Assembly (NCBI GenBank): GCA_938002965.1
Contig: CALKZY010000030.1
Span: forward strand, 62,001-126,000
From: an uncultured Acidimicrobiales bacterium
GTDB taxonomy: Bacteria > Actinomycetota > Acidimicrobiia > Acidimicrobiales > SZUA-35
Reading direction: 5' to 3'
Length of the DNA: 64,000 nucleotides
The translations under genes and the position numbers were made by a program. The notes under the pieces were generated by a model. That model was not told where the DNA came from and did no database searches. It saw nothing but the letters and a program-made list of their open reading frames with translations. Below are positions 33,630 to 42,058 of this stretch, in pieces. Position 1 is the first letter of the stretch. The number at the start of each line of letters is the position of its first letter.

Positions 33630-35078
33630 GTGAAGTGGCTAATCAGGGGGACCGTTTTCATTTTGTTGGCGGTCACTATTCCATTTGCGTCGCCGGGGAT
33701 ATCGGCTGCCCGGCCGATTTGCCAGACGAATTCTGACTCGGACGGCGATGGCTGGGGATGGGAGAACGAGCAGAGCTGCAAGATGCCCGAGGTGCCGATG
33801 ACGGGCTCGTCGTGTGACTATTCTCAGGCCGCAGTGAACAACGGGTGGGGTTGGGATTCAGAGAATGGCGTCAGTTGCCCACCGGTCGAGTCGACGTCCG
33901 CAGCCAACCAGCCGGTGCTCATCAACATTACGGAAATTGACTTGGCCGGCAATCAGCTTCGATTTGAGTCGATTTACGACGGAGAGCTGGTAACCCACAC
34001 GCTGTATCGGTTCTTCATCAACGATGCTGGCGATGTCGCCTACCGCGAGGTGATCAGCAGCTATCCGCGATCGGCTGAATCGGTTGTAGCGACTCGAATC
34101 CAAGATGGTGAGTTGTATCTGGTTGTGGCACGCGATGGTGATGTCCTACTGGCTCGATCTGGTGCTTATGACGCGTACGGGGCCTGTCTGGCCTACTGCT
34201 CGCTGAGCGATTCGCCCTTTGAGAGCGCCGATCGTCAAGTTTCCAACATCGTTACTGTCGCTCGTGTTGCCGTTAGGTCGTTGCTCGAGGCGGTTTCCAG
34301 AGGTCGGGTTACTCCTCGTCCAATTCCGCTCCCGACGACGCCGCCACCGGTCCCACCGGACAATCCCGACCCCTGTCCACCCCCGGGGGCCGTGGACTGT
34401 CCGCCCGGAGTCGACTGGCCGGAATTGCCGGGGAGTTCCGGCGACCAGGGCAGCCCGACGGTCTTCAACGAGCTATCTGCCGTTGGAGACTCTGACAACG
34501 CGGCCGGTTCTGCTGTGTCAGCTTCGCAGGCCGAAGACATCCTCGAAGGCGACAGCCGTTCCCCAGTTGGACTCATGTTGGACTTGCGGGACGATTTACC
34601 CCCAGGCTACGTGCTCGATTCCTACGGTGACGGTGGCGAGGCCGTCTACACAAACGGTGACGATTCGATCACCATCAACTACGACGCTTCTCGCGATCAA
34701 GTGACCATCGTCGACAGCGAGCGTCAAGGTCAAGACTCGATTGTTGTCACCACCGAAATCCAGTACGGGACCTCACTGCTCGGAAATCGCAGCGTCCAAG
34801 ACGTGGTCATTCATCGACAAGACACCTACTACCGAGGCGGCCGGGTGCTACGGAATTCTCAGTCGTGGGATGAGGGCCGTCGGCAGAGCGCCAGTTGTGA
34901 CGTGTCCGGGTGTAATTCTCCGCCAGCGACGCCAATCCCGACGCCGACACCAACTCCGACACCAACTCCGACTCCAGGGGGATGTGATGACAACGACTGT
35001 CTACCCGGCAACGGCACAGTTGTGACCCCTCCGGTTGACCCTCCGGATGACTGTTACGACTTCGAGTGTGGGGCCTAA
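33630..35078 (+). CDS. Secreted protein with two GWGW/Cys motifs and Pro-Thr tail
   Basis: 482 residues, GTG start with GGAG upstream. Signal peptide (FILLAVTIPFASPGISA). Immediately after it are two related short repeats, DGDGWGWENEQSCKM and NNGWGWDSENGVSCPP, resembling the aromatic/Cys core of CBM10-like cellulose-binding motifs. A beta-rich region follows, then a Pro-rich stretch (PIPLPTTPPPVPPDNP), another beta domain, and a PT repeat near the end (DNA 34936-34977) before a Cys-rich tail (CDDNDC, CYDFEC). Likely exported; carbohydrate binding is a guess from the aromatic motif. Confidence 0.75.
   Translation: MKWLIRGTVFILLAVTIPFASPGISAARPICQTNSDSDGDGWGWENEQSCKMPEVPMTGSSCDYSQAAVNNGWGWDSENGVSCPPVESTSAANQPVLINITEIDLAGNQLRFESIYDGELVTHTLYRFFINDAGDVAYREVISSYPRSAESVVATRIQDGELYLVVARDGDVLLARSGAYDAYGACLAYCSLSDSPFESADRQVSNIVTVARVAVRSLLEAVSRGRVTPRPIPLPTTPPPVPPDNPDPCPPPGAVDCPPGVDWPELPGSSGDQGSPTVFNELSAVGDSDNAAGSAVSASQAEDILEGDSRSPVGLMLDLRDDLPPGYVLDSYGDGGEAVYTNGDDSITINYDASRDQVTIVDSERQGQDSIVVTTEIQYGTSLLGNRSVQDVVIHRQDTYYRGGRVLRNSQSWDEGRRQSASCDVSGCNSPPATPIPTPTPTPTPTPTPGGCDDNDCLPGNGTVVTPPVDPPDDCYDFECGA
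34936..34977. repeat. Pro-Thr dipeptide repeat
   Basis: Tandem CCx-ACx codons (unit about CCGACACCAACT) encode alternating Pro-Thr before the Cys-rich tail of the GWGW protein. A typical extended linker; length may vary by slippage. Confidence 0.8.
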
Positions 35079-35150
35079 CCGTCTTCGTGAGCTTCTCACC
35101 CGACGTGACTTGTCCGCGAGGTGATCGATGACTGCAGTAGCGTTGGGGGT

Positions 35151-36137
35151 ATGTCGTCCACTGGTAGCGAGGGAGTAGTTCAAGGGGTCGACCCGGTCAT
35201 ACGTGCGAATGCGCTGGCCAAGAGCTTCGGCGATTTCGAGGCGGTAAAGGGCATCGACTTCGACGTGCGGCCGGGCGAGGCCTTCGGGTTTCTCGGCCCG
35301 AACGGGGCCGGCAAGTCATCGACCATGCGGATGATTGGAGCGGTGTCGCCGGCAACCTCGGGCGAGCTGCGCATCTTCGACTTGGACCCGGCCACCGATG
35401 GTCGAGCCATTCGAGCTCGCCTTGGCGTGGTTCCACAGGCCGACGAGTTGGATGAGCTTCTCCGGGTCAAAGAAAACCTGGTCGTCTACGGCCGATATTT
35501 CGATATCCCTTTGGCCGAGTGCAAAACAAGAGCTGACCAACTTTTGGAGTTTGTTCAGCTTTCGGATCGAGCTGAGGGCAAGATCCGCGAGCTGTCCGGC
35601 GGTATGAAACGACGGGTCACGATTGCCCGTTCGTTGATGAGCGACCCTGACATCTTGCTACTGGATGAGCCGACGACGGGTTTGGATCCTCAGGCCCGCC
35701 ACGTGCTGTGGGATCGCCTGTATCGACTCAAACAACAGGGTGTAACCCTGGTTCTCACCACGCACTACATGGATGAGGCCGAGCAGTTGTGCGACCGTTT
35801 GGTGGTGATGGATCACGGTCAGATTGTGGCCGAAGGGTCGCCGGCCGAACTGATCCGAACACACTCGCCTCGCGAAGTCTTGGAGCTCCGATTTGTCGAT
35901 CCTGAGAATCGGAGCGGCCCCGGTCTCGAGATCAACGAGGCCGTGAGCGAGAAGCTGGTCGGTATCGGCGCTCGCCAGGAGGTGCTGCCCGACCGCATCC
36001 TTGTCTACGCCGAAAACGGGGAGGAAGCGCTGTCCGAAGTGCATCGCCGGGCGGTGGAACCGGAAGCGGCCCTGGTTAGGCGCAGCACGCTGGAAGACGT
36101 GTTTCTCCGCCTCACCGGACGGACGTTGGTGGACTGA
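35151..36137 (+). CDS. ABC transporter ATPase, NodI/drug-export type
   Basis: 328 residues from ATG 35151; GTG 35121 is in frame and also possible. Walker A FLGPNGAGKSSTM, Q-loop VVPQADELDE, signature LSGGMKRRVTIARSL, Walker B ILLLDEPTTGLDPQ, His switch TTHYMDEAEQL. The C-terminal about 80 residues are the extension seen in NodI/DrrA-type export ATPases. It pairs with two ABC-2 permeases directly downstream (1-bp overlap, then 2 bp). Exports an unknown substrate. Confidence 0.93.
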   Translation: MSSTGSEGVVQGVDPVIRANALAKSFGDFEAVKGIDFDVRPGEAFGFLGPNGAGKSSTMRMIGAVSPATSGELRIFDLDPATDGRAIRARLGVVPQADELDELLRVKENLVVYGRYFDIPLAECKTRADQLLEFVQLSDRAEGKIRELSGGMKRRVTIARSLMSDPDILLLDEPTTGLDPQARHVLWDRLYRLKQQGVTLVLTTHYMDEAEQLCDRLVVMDHGQIVAEGSPAELIRTHSPREVLELRFVDPENRSGPGLEINEAVSEKLVGIGARQEVLPDRILVYAENGEEALSEVHRRAVEPEAALVRRSTLEDVFLRLTGRTLVD

Positions 36138-36979
36138 TGGCCAACAAGACAGCACCTGTCGTACACGATTCTGTCAGCGGTTCGCCGCGAAGACTTGGCG
36201 GCACCCCGCCACCGGTTCGGGTGTGGGAACACCAGTTTGCCATCTACCGGCGAGTGTGGGCCTCGAATGTGATGGCGTCGGTGATCCGCCCGCTGATGTA
36301 CGTGCTGGGCATGGGCATCGGGGTGGGAGCGCTGGTGGACGGCGGCCCCCGGTCCGGCGAGGTGTTGGACGGGCTGAGTTACTTCCAGTTCTTCGGGCCG
36401 TCGATGATCGCCACGTCGGCCATGATGGTGCTGGTCAACGATTCGTTGTGGCCCATCCACGGCGGGTTCCAATGGCACCGGAGCTTTTTCTCCCAGGCGG
36501 CCTCGCCCATCACACCGGGCGAGATTGTCGCCGGGGTCGGGTTGTGGCACTTCACCAAAGGTTTGTTGGCATCAGCCGGGGTTGTGGTGGTTTTGGCGCT
36601 GTTCCCATCAGTCCGGTCCTGGGGTCTGTTGACGGCATTGGTGTTTGGAGCGCTGACCGGCTTGGCGTTCGCCGCGCCGATTACCGCCTGGTCGGCGTGG
36701 CGAGAGGACACAAACTCGTTCCCCAACATCAACCGGTTTGTGATCGTCCCTATGTTTCTGTTCAGCGGGGCGTTCTATCCGATCGCTCAGCTGCCTGGGT
36801 GGTTGCAGTGGTTCAGTCGGTTCACACCGGTGTGGCACGGCGTCGAGTTGTGCCGTGGGGCGACCTACGGTTTGTTGTCGGTCAGCCAGGCCGTCGGACA
36901 CGTGGGCTACCTGGTGGTTTGGTGCGCAGCAGGAATGCTGTTGTCTCGTCGGGTGTTCACGGATCGACTGGGGAACTGA
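36137..36979 (+). CDS. ABC-2 type permease (first)
   Basis: 280 residues, six predicted helices. It resembles NodJ-type ABC-2 permeases: N-terminal VWEHQFAIYRRVWASNVMASVI, then MYVLGMGIGVGAL, and FVIVPMFLFSGAFYPIAQLPGWLQWFSRFTP with the characteristic F-x-S-G-x-F-x-P signature. Start overlaps the ATPase stop (TGATGG). Confidence 0.92.
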   Translation: MANKTAPVVHDSVSGSPRRLGGTPPPVRVWEHQFAIYRRVWASNVMASVIRPLMYVLGMGIGVGALVDGGPRSGEVLDGLSYFQFFGPSMIATSAMMVLVNDSLWPIHGGFQWHRSFFSQAASPITPGEIVAGVGLWHFTKGLLASAGVVVVLALFPSVRSWGLLTALVFGALTGLAFAAPITAWSAWREDTNSFPNINRFVIVPMFLFSGAFYPIAQLPGWLQWFSRFTPVWHGVELCRGATYGLLSVSQAVGHVGYLVVWCAAGMLLSRRVFTDRLGN

Positions 36980-36981
36980 CG

Positions 36982-37806
36982 GTGACCGCTCAGCTTCCTC
37001 CGCTGACCGCCGGCTTGGCCCGGATTTTGGTTCCGCCGACGCTGCGGTCGACTCGACGTCCGCAGCGCGTGCTGGAGCGGCATTGGTTTGTCAGCCGGGG
37101 CGGCTTCTTCTGGATTCTTCTCGGCGGGTTTTTCGAACCGTTTTTCTATTTGATCTCCACGCAGCTGGGGTTTGGTTCGTTGGTAGCCGACGTTGAGGTC
37201 GGCGGGGAGACGGTTTCGTACGTTGCCTTTGTGGCGCCGGGTTTGTTGGCGGCGTCAGCCATGAACGGGCCGATGTTCGAAACGATGAACGTGTACTTTC
37301 GCATGACGTTCGACGGGGTCTACAAGGCCATGCTGTCGACCCCGATGTCGACCGGAGACGTTGTGGTCGGCGATACGTTCTGGGCCACCATTCGCGGTGG
37401 TATCTATTCGGCGATGTTCGTTGGAGCGATGGCCATTATGGGCATGATCTCGTCGTGGTGGGGCCTGCTGTTGTTTCCGGTTTCGCTGTTGATTTCGTTT
37501 TCGTTCGCCGGGGTCGGCATGGCTATCGCCACTCTGGTCCGAGCGGTTGAGGACTTCGAGTACGTACCCACGTTTATGCTTCCATTGTTTCTGTTCTCGG
37601 CCACCTTCTTCCCGGCCTCCAGCTATGGACGGTTCGAGTGGTTGCTGAACCTCAGTCCGCTGTACCACGGGGTGGCGTTGCTTCGGGCGGTTAACCTCGG
37701 CCAGTTCTCATGGTCGCTGGCGATCAACGTCGTTGTGCTTGTTGCCTTGGCCGTGTTCAGCACCGGTTTGGCCGCCCGACGCATCGAACGGGCGTTGTTG
37801 AGCTGA
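36982..37806 (+). CDS. ABC-2 type permease (second)
   Basis: 274 residues from GTG 36982, with GGGGAA 8 nt upstream; the frame runs much further upstream, but that part lies over the preceding genes. ABC-2 permease with VAPGLLAASAMNGPMFETMN and FMLPLFLFSATFFPASSYGRFEWLL. Two different permeases with one ATPase imply a heterodimeric channel. Confidence 0.9.
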   Translation: MTAQLPPLTAGLARILVPPTLRSTRRPQRVLERHWFVSRGGFFWILLGGFFEPFFYLISTQLGFGSLVADVEVGGETVSYVAFVAPGLLAASAMNGPMFETMNVYFRMTFDGVYKAMLSTPMSTGDVVVGDTFWATIRGGIYSAMFVGAMAIMGMISSWWGLLLFPVSLLISFSFAGVGMAIATLVRAVEDFEYVPTFMLPLFLFSATFFPASSYGRFEWLLNLSPLYHGVALLRAVNLGQFSWSLAINVVVLVALAVFSTGLAARRIERALLS

Positions 37807-37965
37807 CTATCGAAGGTTGGTGTTCTAGAGATCGATTCGGGTTGCCGTTCTTCCCCACTGCAGTTCTTGCTTGGCGGCCCATGTGTTTACTCATCGAGTT
37901 TGTTGTGAGGCGGCGCAGTGGGCGCATGCACGAGTTCCCAACTTCATAGGTCACACGGTCCTGGT

Positions 37966-38350
37966 TTGGACGGTGTGTTGTTGCCGGAAGAGGCAGTCGA
38001 GTGGCTGCTGAGCCTGCCGTCGGTGTTGGGTTCGGTTTGTCTTGATGGTTCCTCGGGCCCGACTGATGTGCGGGAGTTGCAGCCGTTGGTTGACGCCGCT
38101 CGTATCGTGCAGTCCGCTTTGGGTGGGATGGGTGTGAACGGCCTATTACCTGGTGTCAACTGCATCACATTCACCAATGGGACCACGGCGGGCCAACTGA
38201 TCTGAACAACGTGATCCCGTTGTGCTCCCGACATCACCACCAAGTACACGAAGGTCACTGGACTGTACGCCTGAGTGCGGACCGCTCGGTAGAAATTCGC
38301 CAACCCGACGGAACACTCTGGGCCACCGTTCCAACACCAACCCGAGGCCC
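37966..38350 (+). pseudogene. Relic of a DUF222/HNH endonuclease
   Basis: First frame: LDGVLLPEEAVEWLL to GLLPGVNC, as found just before the HNH of actinobacterial 13E12/DUF222 repeat proteins. Near 38160 the frame shifts, and a second frame gives HHIHQWDHGGPTDLNNVIPLC followed by SRHHHQVHEGHW, a clear HNH core. The N-terminal DUF222 domain is missing. A truncated and frameshifted copy of a widespread multicopy family. Confidence 0.8.
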
Positions 38351-38419
38351 ACCACGCACCTGCTCCCGGCCGGGAACCCCCGTCTCGCCTCGATCTCGGT
38401 GGGAACCTACTCTGGTGCC

Positions 38420-39643
38420 ATGACTGCGGCCGAGCAACAGCCTCTCTTCTACAACCCGCTGGAACCGGGTTACGTGGAGGATCCGTTCCCGCACCTGGCC
38501 GAGATGCGAGCCACGGACCCGGTCCATCACAGCCTGATTCAACGGTGGATCCTGTTCGGCTACGACGACGTGTTCCGCCTACTGCGCGACCCTTCACTGT
38601 CGGTCAGCGATGAGAACGCCGACTGGGAGGGCAGCGAACGGGCAGCCCTGTTCGAAAAAGTGCTCGACGGGCGGCAACTGGAAGCGAGCACGTCGATCCT
38701 GAATGTGGACCCACCCGATCACACCCGGCTTCGCAAATTGGTTTCGAAGGCGTTCACACCTCGGACCATCGAGGAGTTGCGGCCGTCGATCCAAACCATG
38801 GTTGATGATGCGCTCGACGCCATGGCGGCGGCCGGTGGCGGTGACCTGGTGGCCGAGCTGGCCTTCCCGCTCCCGTTTGACGTCATCACCGAAATGCTCG
38901 GCATGCCGTCGGCCGACACCGAACGAATTCGAGACTGGTCCGAAGCGCTGGTCAAGACACTCGATCCGATCATCACCGAAGAGGAACTCGAAGCTTCACT
39001 GCTGGCCGACGCCAACATGCGGGACCACATCGACCACGTCATCGAATGGAAGCGTGACAATCCGGGCGATGATCTTCTCACCGCCATGATCGAGGCTGAA
39101 GACGACGGTGACCGTATGTCCCCTCGGGAGCTGCGGGACCAGGTTCAACTGCTGTTCGTGGCCGGTCACGAAACGACCGTGAACCTGATCGGAACCGGGG
39201 TGTACGAGCTGCTTCGCCACCCCGACCAGTACGCCAAACTTCACGCCGACCCGACATTGGCCCCGGCCGCGGTTGAAGAACTGCTTCGCTACACGGCTCC
39301 GGTTCAGTTCTCCCGCCGGATCGCCACCGCCGACATTTCCTTCGGAGACAAAGACATCCCCTCCGGGTCGTTTGTCATGGCTTGTTTGGCGTCGGCTAAT
39401 CGCGACGTTGAGAAGTTCGGCCCGACAGCCGATCAACTCGACATCAGTCGACCCGACGCCGGGCAGCTGTTGTCGTTCGGTAGTGGCGCCCACTACTGCC
39501 TGGGTGCGTCGCTGGCCAAGCTCGAAGCCGAGCTGGCCATCGGTACGGTGGCCGCTCGGTTCCCCAAAGCGCGGGTGGTCGACGCTCACTGGAACGGTCG
39601 CATCAACTTGCGCGGACTCGACCGGCTTGTGCTCGAACTGTGA
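38420..39643 (+). CDS. Cytochrome P450
   Basis: 407 residues from ATG 38420; the frame extends upstream but over the HNH relic. Oxygen-activation helix LLFVAGHETTVNLIG (A-G-x-E-T), E-x-x-R in AVEELLRYTAPVQFSRR, heme loop FGSGAHYCLGASLA with the axial Cys. Soluble class I bacterial P450, needing ferredoxin and reductase not found in the window. Stop overlaps the GTG of the BVMO (GTGA), so the two are co-translated and may act in sequence on one substrate such as a terpenoid or steroid ring. Confidence 0.95.
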   Translation: MTAAEQQPLFYNPLEPGYVEDPFPHLAEMRATDPVHHSLIQRWILFGYDDVFRLLRDPSLSVSDENADWEGSERAALFEKVLDGRQLEASTSILNVDPPDHTRLRKLVSKAFTPRTIEELRPSIQTMVDDALDAMAAAGGGDLVAELAFPLPFDVITEMLGMPSADTERIRDWSEALVKTLDPIITEEELEASLLADANMRDHIDHVIEWKRDNPGDDLLTAMIEAEDDGDRMSPRELRDQVQLLFVAGHETTVNLIGTGVYELLRHPDQYAKLHADPTLAPAAVEELLRYTAPVQFSRRIATADISFGDKDIPSGSFVMACLASANRDVEKFGPTADQLDISRPDAGQLLSFGSGAHYCLGASLAKLEAELAIGTVAARFPKARVVDAHWNGRINLRGLDRLVLEL

Positions 39644-41457
39644 CCGGCGTCGACACCCCGGACCAGCTGCGGGAGCGCTACCGCCACGAACGCGACAAGC
39701 GGCTGCGGCCCGACGGCAACGACCAATACATCCAACCGGTCGGCCGATTCGCCCACTACCTGGATGACGTGTGGGCCGAGGTGGCACCGCGGGAGCCGTT
39801 GGTTGACGAAGTCACGTTCGCCTTCATCGGCGGCGGGTTCGCCGGCCTGGTGGTATCGGCCCGGGTCAGCCAGGTGGTTGGCAAGGCGGTCGACGAGGCG
39901 CTCGGTGAAGCGGTCGACGATATTCGAATCATCGAGAAAGGCGGCGACTTCGGCGGCACCTGGTACTGGAATCGGTACCCGGGCGCCATGTGCGACACCA
40001 CGTCGTTCGTCTACATGCCACTGCTGGAAGAAACCGGGCACATGCCGTCGGAAAAGTACGCTCACGGCCCGGAAATTCTGGATCATGCCCGACGCATCGG
40101 CCACCACTACGGGCTCTACGACAGCGCGGTGTTGTCCACCGAAGTCACGTCACTCGACTGGGACGACAACGCCAAGCGGTGGATCATCTCAACCAACCGA
40201 GGCGACGCCATACGAGCTCGGTTTGTGGCCATCGGGGCCGGACCTCTTCACCGACCCAAGCTTCCCGGAATCGTCGGCATCGAAACGTATGGCGGTCACA
40301 GTTTCCATACCAGCCGTTGGGACTATGGGTACACGGGCGGCGACCCGGCCGGGGCGCCGATGACCAACCTGGCCGACAAGCGGGTCGGCATCATCGGCAC
40401 CGGGGCCACCGCCGTTCAGTGCATCCCGCACCTGGCTCGATCGTCGGGTGAGCTGACGGTCTTCCAACGCACGCCGTCGTCGGTTGACGTCCGCAACAAC
40501 GCAGCCACCGACGCCGAATGGTTCGCCGCCCTTCGAGACGGCTGGCAGCAGGAGTGGCTGGAGAACTTCACCACTCTGCAGACCGGGGGTTTCGTAGACG
40601 AGGACCTGACCATGGACGGCTGGACCGACCTGGCTCAGCGAATCCGGGACAAGGCGATCGAAAACGGTGACTTCACACCCGAAGGTTTGACCAAGGCCTA
40701 CCACGACTCCGACGACGAAAAGATGGTCGAGCTTCGAGCCCGAGTGGACCAGGTCGTCAACGACCCGGTCACCGCCGAGTCACTCAAAGCCTGGTACCGC
40801 CAGTTGTGCAAGCGCCCGTGTTTCCACGATGAGTACCTGCAGGCGTTCAACCGACCAAACGTCACACTGGTCAACACCGACGGCCGCGGCGTGGAGCGCA
40901 TCGACGAGACGGGCGTGTGGGCCAACGGTGAGCATCACGAACTCGACGTCATCATCTACGCCTCCGGGTTTGAGGTAGGCACCGACTACGCCCGCCGCTG
41001 CGGGTTCGAAACAACCGGTCGGGACGGGCGAACCCTGACCAAACACTGGGCCGACGGCATGATCAGCCTGCACGGCATCCACATGCACGGGTTCCCCAAC
41101 CTGTTTCTGGTCGGCCCGAACCAGGGTGCCAACCTGATCTCAAACGTGCCTCACAATTTTGTCGAGCGGGCGCAAACCATTGCCGCTGTTCTCACCCACG
41201 CCTTGGATGTCGACGCCACCGAGGTTGAGGTCACGGCCGAGGCCGAAGCGGCGTGGGTCAAACTTCTCGAAGACGGCGGCCGTACGTTCGGCAACGACCC
41301 GGACTGCACGCCCGGCTACTACAACAACGAGGGGCAGCTGGCTTCAACCGAAGGTCGGCGCAACTTCCTCGGCTTCCCCGACGGGCCCATGGCCTACTTC
41401 GCCTACATCGACCAATGGCGTTCCACCGGCCGATTCGAAGGCCTGGAGTTCCGCTGA
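39640..41457 (+). CDS. Baeyer-Villiger flavin monooxygenase
   Basis: 605 residues, GTG start. FAD motif FIGGGFAGLVVSARV near 62; NADPH motif GIIGTGATAVQCIPHLA near 250. The family fingerprint before the second Rossmann motif reads YGGHSFHTSRWDYGY, i.e. F-x-G-x3-H-x3-W region with His and Trp kept and first Phe replaced by Tyr. The long N-terminus (about 60 residues) is as in cyclopentadecanone/steroid-type BVMOs. Inserts oxygen next to a ketone using NADPH. Coupled to the P450. Confidence 0.93.
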   Translation: MTGVDTPDQLRERYRHERDKRLRPDGNDQYIQPVGRFAHYLDDVWAEVAPREPLVDEVTFAFIGGGFAGLVVSARVSQVVGKAVDEALGEAVDDIRIIEKGGDFGGTWYWNRYPGAMCDTTSFVYMPLLEETGHMPSEKYAHGPEILDHARRIGHHYGLYDSAVLSTEVTSLDWDDNAKRWIISTNRGDAIRARFVAIGAGPLHRPKLPGIVGIETYGGHSFHTSRWDYGYTGGDPAGAPMTNLADKRVGIIGTGATAVQCIPHLARSSGELTVFQRTPSSVDVRNNAATDAEWFAALRDGWQQEWLENFTTLQTGGFVDEDLTMDGWTDLAQRIRDKAIENGDFTPEGLTKAYHDSDDEKMVELRARVDQVVNDPVTAESLKAWYRQLCKRPCFHDEYLQAFNRPNVTLVNTDGRGVERIDETGVWANGEHHELDVIIYASGFEVGTDYARRCGFETTGRDGRTLTKHWADGMISLHGIHMHGFPNLFLVGPNQGANLISNVPHNFVERAQTIAAVLTHALDVDATEVEVTAEAEAAWVKLLEDGGRTFGNDPDCTPGYYNNEGQLASTEGRRNFLGFPDGPMAYFAYIDQWRSTGRFEGLEFR

Positions 41458-41622
41458 TTCATCGGGCAGTGGAACGGTACGAGTCACCGGGCCGCTACCG
41501 GCCGCAGTTCAACGAGAAGTCCGCCATCCACCGAGCCTCTTGAGCGGTGCCGGCGTTGCGCATCTCGGAGAGAAGAAACTCGACCACCCGGCCGGTACCG
41601 GGGGTGCCGTTACGCACGCTTG

Positions 41623-41880
41623 CTATGAAGCAAGCCAGCTGATCACGTTCAGCAGGACGGTCAGCCCTACTGAGGCGATGAGCATACCTTTCCACGGGAA
41701 CCACACTTGGACCTTGCGTTGAGGTGTGGACGGGTCTTTGGCGTCGGTGGCGTCGACGAGATAATCATGCAGCCGCTGCTCGGCCCGTTGACTCTGCCTG
41801 GGAAACATCCTGGGTACGACGTTCAACAGGATCGTCAAGACGATCGAACCGACAATGGAGCTCCACAGAAATGAACTCAT
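41623..41880 (-). CDS. Small two-helix membrane protein
   Basis: 85 residues. Helices at 7-24 (SSIVGSIVLTILLNVV) and at about 68-84 (LIASVGLTVLLNVISWL); a basic-acidic loop in between with PRQSQRAEQRLHDYLVDA. It begins 19 bp after the stop of the 52-residue membrane protein on the same strand. No family recognised. Confidence 0.65.
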   Translation of the reverse strand: MSSFLWSSIVGSIVLTILLNVVPRMFPRQSQRAEQRLHDYLVDATDAKDPSTPQRKVQVWFPWKGMLIASVGLTVLLNVISWLAS

Positions 41881-41899
41881 GGCCAGCTAACCGTAGTCG

Positions 41900-42058
41900 C
41901 TAACCGACAATGAGACTTAGTGCGCTGACGATGACACCGGCCAGCATCACGGCGACCATCAGCCAGGCCACAATCTGAATTTTGCGGCGACCCGGCCTGG
42001 AGCTGAGCGGTTCGGTGTCGTCGAAGGCGGCGTAGGCCTGGTCGTCTTCGAAGGTCAT
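41900..42058 (-). CDS. 52-residue single-helix membrane peptide
   Basis: Starts MTFEDDQAYAAFDDTE, acidic, then RPGRRKI and one helix AWLMVAVMLAGVIVSALSLI ending at VG. Its ATG overlaps the stop of the VOC-bicupin gene (ATGA at 42055-42058), which supports real translation. Type of small actinobacterial membrane peptide; function unknown. Confidence 0.65.
   Translation of the reverse strand: MTFEDDQAYAAFDDTEPLSSRPGRRKIQIVAWLMVAVMLAGVIVSALSLIVG

Noticed and set aside
36001-37806. A 601-codon frame starting inside the ABC ATPase
   Set aside because: Its first 327 codons overlap two recognisable genes; only the part from GTG 36982 is a permease.
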